Below are positions 61,292 to 64,000 of a DNA stretch of 64,000 nt, one piece after another (the first letter of the stretch is position 1; each line of letters opens with the position of its first letter). The DNA comes from Rhodocyclales bacterium GT-UBC (GTDB lineage Bacteria > Pseudomonadota > Gammaproteobacteria > Burkholderiales > Rhodocyclaceae). A program made the translations under genes and the position numbers. The stretch is taken from positions 62,001-126,000 of the forward strand of contig QXPY01000009.1 of assembly GCA_003583745.1 (NCBI GenBank), in the 5' to 3' direction. The notes below the pieces were generated by a model. The model saw only the letters and a list, made by a program, of their open reading frames with translations, was not told the DNA's origin and did no database searches.

Positions 61292-62803
61292 TTATTTCCT
61301 TCCCAGGCCGCCGAGCAACGCAGCCACGACCCGTTTCGGCTTGTGCGGGTCTTGTTTGGCTGGCGGCGTCGGCGAGTCGGGGACTTCGCCACGCGGTGCC
61401 GTGTCGTCGTAGGGTTTGCTGAAGTCGAAACCATCCGCAGCGATCATCGGGTTACCCCGCACCGGGCGTCGCTCGTGCCGTTCCGAACGGCCATTGCGCT
61501 CCGGGCGTTGGGCCAGGGGGGCTTTTGCCGTTGGCGGCGTGGAGCGCTTGCGCTTGGTTCCAGGCGGATATTCGTATTCCGGTTCGGGTTCGAAACCAGC
61601 CACCTCGACCTGTTCGATCGGGCGCTTGATCAGCTTTTCGATGTCGACCAGATAGCCGACTTCATGTGCCGAGACCAAGGAGATGGCATTGCCCATCTTG
61701 CCGGCTCGTCCGGTGCGCCCGATGCGGTGCACGTAGTCTTCCGGTGTGTGAGGCAGTTCGTAATTGATGACGTAGGGCAAATCGTCGACATCGAGACCGC
61801 GCGCCGCCACGTCGGTGGCGATCAGGGCATGGGTTTCGCCGCCCTTGAAGGCATCGAGGGCCTTGATCCGGTCGAGCTGGCTCTTGTCGCCGTGAATGGC
61901 GTCGGCCTTGATGCCGGCACGTTGCAGTTCACGGGTCAGGCGCGAACAGCCCTGCTTGGTGCGCATGAAGACGATACATTGGCGAATGTCGCCGGATTTC
62001 AGCAGCTTGATGAGCAGGCCGCGCTTGCCATATTCGGATACTGGGTGAACGCGGTGGGTAATGGTGTCGGAGACCTGGTTGCGGCGAGCAACTTCGATCA
62101 GTACCGGCGACTTCAGCATGGTGTCGGCCAGCTTCTTGATTTCTTCGGAGAAAGTCGCCGAGAAGAGCAGGCTTTGGCGCTGCTGCGGCAGCATGTTGAG
62201 AATGCGGGTAACGTCCGGAATGAAGCCCATGTCGAGCATGCGGTCGGCTTCGTCGAGAACCAGTGCTTGTACCGAGTTGAAACTGACACTCTTCGATTCG
62301 ACGTGGTCGAGCAGACGGCCCGGCGTGGCGACAAGGATTTCGACACCCTTTTTCAGTTCGGCGATCTGCGGCTTGATATCGACGCCACCATAGGCGCACA
62401 TGGCACGAATCGGCGTGTGTTTGCTGTAGGCCTTGACCGATTCGAAGACCTGCATTGCCAATTCGCGGGTCGGCGCGAGAATCAGCGCACGGACCGGATG
62501 CTTGGCCGGTGACGGGCTGCTGCTGGCAAAGGGCAGGATGCGTTGCAGGATCGGCAGGGTGAAGGCAGCTGTCTTGCCGGTACCGGTCTGGGCCCCGCCC
62601 ATGATGTCCTTGCCGCTGATGACCAACGGAATGGCCTGGGCCTGGATCGGGGTCGGCCGGGTATAACCTTCATCGGTGACGGCACGCAGCAGTTCCGGTG
62701 CGAGGCCGAGGTCGGCGAAGGTGATCGGGGGAGTGGCTTCTGCGGCGGGTTCCGCAGCCGGGGTACTGGCCGAGTCGCCAGCTAACGTATTGATTTCAGA
62801 CAT
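61292..62803 (-). CDS. rhlE: DEAD-box RNA helicase RhlE
   Basis: 503 residues with the complete helicase core: Q-motif ITFADLGL...PTPIQ, motif I AQTGTGKT, Ia APTRELA, II LVLDEADRMLDMGF, III LFSATF, V ATDVAARGLDV and VI HRIGRTGRAG. A basic, Pro/Arg-rich, probably disordered C-terminal tail (about 390-503) follows. It is typical of RhlE, which acts in ribosome assembly and RNA turnover. Confidence 0.95.
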   Translation of the reverse strand: MSEINTLAGDSASTPAAEPAAEATPPITFADLGLAPELLRAVTDEGYTRPTPIQAQAIPLVISGKDIMGGAQTGTGKTAAFTLPILQRILPFASSSPSPAKHPVRALILAPTRELAMQVFESVKAYSKHTPIRAMCAYGGVDIKPQIAELKKGVEILVATPGRLLDHVESKSVSFNSVQALVLDEADRMLDMGFIPDVTRILNMLPQQRQSLLFSATFSEEIKKLADTMLKSPVLIEVARRNQVSDTITHRVHPVSEYGKRGLLIKLLKSGDIRQCIVFMRTKQGCSRLTRELQRAGIKADAIHGDKSQLDRIKALDAFKGGETHALIATDVAARGLDVDDLPYVINYELPHTPEDYVHRIGRTGRAGKMGNAISLVSAHEVGYLVDIEKLIKRPIEQVEVAGFEPEPEYEYPPGTKRKRSTPPTAKAPLAQRPERNGRSERHERRPVRGNPMIAADGFDFSKPYDDTAPRGEVPDSPTPPAKQDPHKPKRVVAALLGGLGRK

Positions 62804-62883
62804 GGGCGAGGATTATACGCCTACCGTGGCGCGCATAACCGCTTCTCCTCGTTTGTGTCGCACCCTTTGCCTGGGCCTGCTAG

Positions 62884-63258
62884 CTAGATGGGCGATCTGC
62901 GTTGGCTGATGACCTCCTCAAGGCGCTGGCGATTGATCGGCTTGACCAGAATGTTGTCGAATCCAGCGGCAAGGAAACGTGCCTTGTCTTCCGGGAAGGC
63001 GTGGGCGGTGTAGGCAACGATGTACATGTCGGCGCCGTTTTCCAATTCGCGTAACTGGCTGCAGGTCGCTTCACCGGAGAGTCCGGGCATGCTGATGTCG
63101 AGCATCACCAGGTCGGGTGGTGTGTCCCGGGCCAGGCCGAGAGCGGCATCGCCGCTGTCGGCTTCGAGCGTGGACCAGCCGAGCTTTTTGAGTAGTGCGG
63201 CGGCCAGCAGGCGGTTGGTTGGATGGTCGTCAACGATGAGCGCCAGGCGTTCAGTCAT
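62884..63258 (-). CDS. Single-domain response regulator (receiver only)
   Basis: 124 residues, a stand-alone CheY-like receiver: VDDHPTNR (acidic pair), MLDISMPGLSG with the phosphoacceptor Asp (about 54), T in YTAHAF and K in LVKPI. It has no output domain. Its start overlaps the upstream sensor kinase gene by eight bases, so the two form a pair, resembling a hybrid kinase split into two proteins. Confidence 0.9.
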   Translation of the reverse strand: MTERLALIVDDHPTNRLLAAALLKKLGWSTLEADSGDAALGLARDTPPDLVMLDISMPGLSGEATCSQLRELENGADMYIVAYTAHAFPEDKARFLAAGFDNILVKPINRQRLEEVISQRRSPI

Positions 63259-64000
63259 CTTGTTTTCCTTCTCTCGGGAGATGGAGGGTGAATTCGGACC
63301 CGATGCCGACTTCTGAATGTAGCGTTACGCTACCGCCCATATGTTCAACCAATTGCCTGACAATCGCCAGACCGAGGCCGGTTCCGCCATGGGTGCGGGT
63401 CAGGAAGTTTTCCAGTTGCTTGAATTTTTCGAAGATGATCTCCTGGCTTTCGGGCGGTATGCCGGGGCCGGTATCCTTGACGCTGATGTGGACTTCTTGC
63501 GGACTGGCGCTGAGCGTCACCATGACACTGCCTTCCGCGGTGAATTTCAAGGCGTTGTTCAGCAGGTTGTTGAGCAATTGGCGTAGGCGGGTTGGATCGG
63601 CGTAAAGCGTGGCCGGGGTGCCATCCGTGATGGTAAGCGTTAGCGCCAGGTTTTTGGCGATGGCGCTGCTGCGATGCTGGGAGATGGTCTCCTCGAGAAA
63701 TTGGTCAAGCCGGATTTCACCCGGATCGAAGGTCATTTCTCCTGATTCGATCTTGGTCAGGTCGAGAATTTCGGAAACCAGTTTGAGGAGATGTTCGCCA
63801 CTCTCGTGAATGATCCGGGCGTACTCCAATTGGGTGGCGTCGGCGAGCTCGGATTTGAGCAGGTCGGCGAAACCGAGGATGCCATTCAGTGGTGTTCTCA
63901 GTTCGTGCGATACGGTTGCCAGGAATGCGGATTTGAGGCGATTGGCCTCTTCAGCCTTTTCTTTGGCCTCTTCTAGACGTTTGAACGACTCCTCGACCGA
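63251..64000 (-). CDS. Sensor histidine kinase, C-terminal part (runs off right edge)
   Basis: The frame is open from 64000 to the stop at 63251 (249 residues visible). A coiled coil (ESFKRLEEAKEKAEEANRLK) leads to the H-box AFLATVSHELRTPLNGILGF, the N box LLNNLLNNALKFT, and G boxes VKDTGPGIP and [19 protein letters not shown]. The N-terminal sensor lies outside the window. It overlaps the downstream receiver gene and is presumably its phosphodonor. Confidence 0.92.
   Translation of the reverse strand, partial: SVEESFKRLEEAKEKAEEANRLKSAFLATVSHELRTPLNGILGFADLLKSELADATQLEYARIIHESGEHLLKLVSEILDLTKIESGEMTFDPGEIRLDQFLEETISQHRSSAIAKNLALTLTITDGTPATLYADPTRLRQLLNNLLNNALKFTAEGSVMVTLSASPQEVHISVKDTGPGIPPESQEIIFEKFKQLENFLTRTHGGTGLGLAIVRQLVEHMGGSVTLHSEVGIGSEFTLHLPREGKQDD

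Noticed and set aside
61286..62512. 408-codon plus-strand frame opposite rhlE
   Set aside because: Shadow of the clear DEAD-box helicase; it starts beyond the bidirectional terminator without a ribosome site.

Overview
The window looks like a chromosome segment of a GC-rich betaproteobacterium. The mix of glnE, a YhdP-type protein, TldD, cytochrome c4, glcDEF and RhlE would fit the Rhodocyclales (Dechloromonas/Azonexus-like), but that placement is inference from gene content and base usage, not from a marker gene. No rRNA, tRNA or CRISPR array was seen.

Layout. (1) 1-17163 is ordinary chromosome: the start of mtnA, a soluble FIST-type chemotaxis transducer, a YbdL-type methionine aminotransferase, mscL, an odd low-GC membrane protein, acpH, glnE, then the same-strand run yhdP - nitrilase - tldD - cytochrome c4, and a periplasmic PilJ_N-type protein. 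(2) 17160-50166 is one integrated genomic island of about 33 kb. It splits a PA0069-type radical SAM gene: the C-terminal part lies at 16325-17163 and the N-terminal part at 50167-50438. Joining the two flanks at a shared TAAA core restores the frame and the missing iron-sulfur cysteine. (3) 50439-64000 is chromosome again: aroG, a hybrid sensor kinase, DUF1330 and PduO-type genes, hyi, glcDEF, HDOD and PP2C genes, rhlE, a receiver-only regulator and the end of another sensor kinase.

The island matches the GInt plan. At one end is a tightly overlapping operon of three large, mutually different tyrosine-recombinase-like genes plus a small HTH/coiled-coil gene (ginABCD-like, 50088 to 44065). 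In the middle is cargo, and at the other end a short AT-rich tail. The cargo falls into blocks: a yybP-ykoY manganese riboswitch driving a Gdt1/MneA-like exporter; CadR/CadA; CzcRS with CzcI, CzcCBA, CzcD and small accessory proteins (Zn/Cd/Co efflux); a lone FlgB homologue; a methyltransferase fragment cut by an IS3-family element; a three-gene cassette of unknown role bracketed by 30-bp repeats; a decayed SOS module (frameshifted SRAP gene and a umuD-umuC deletion fusion); an AAA+ ATPase / S8 subtilase pair; and a small XRE regulator facing an unknown gene.

Together the cargo would let the host export Mn, Zn, Cd and Co from cytoplasm and periplasm. The ATPase-protease pair beside the integrase operon is the best candidate for a poorly described system, possibly stress or phage defence; that role is conjecture.
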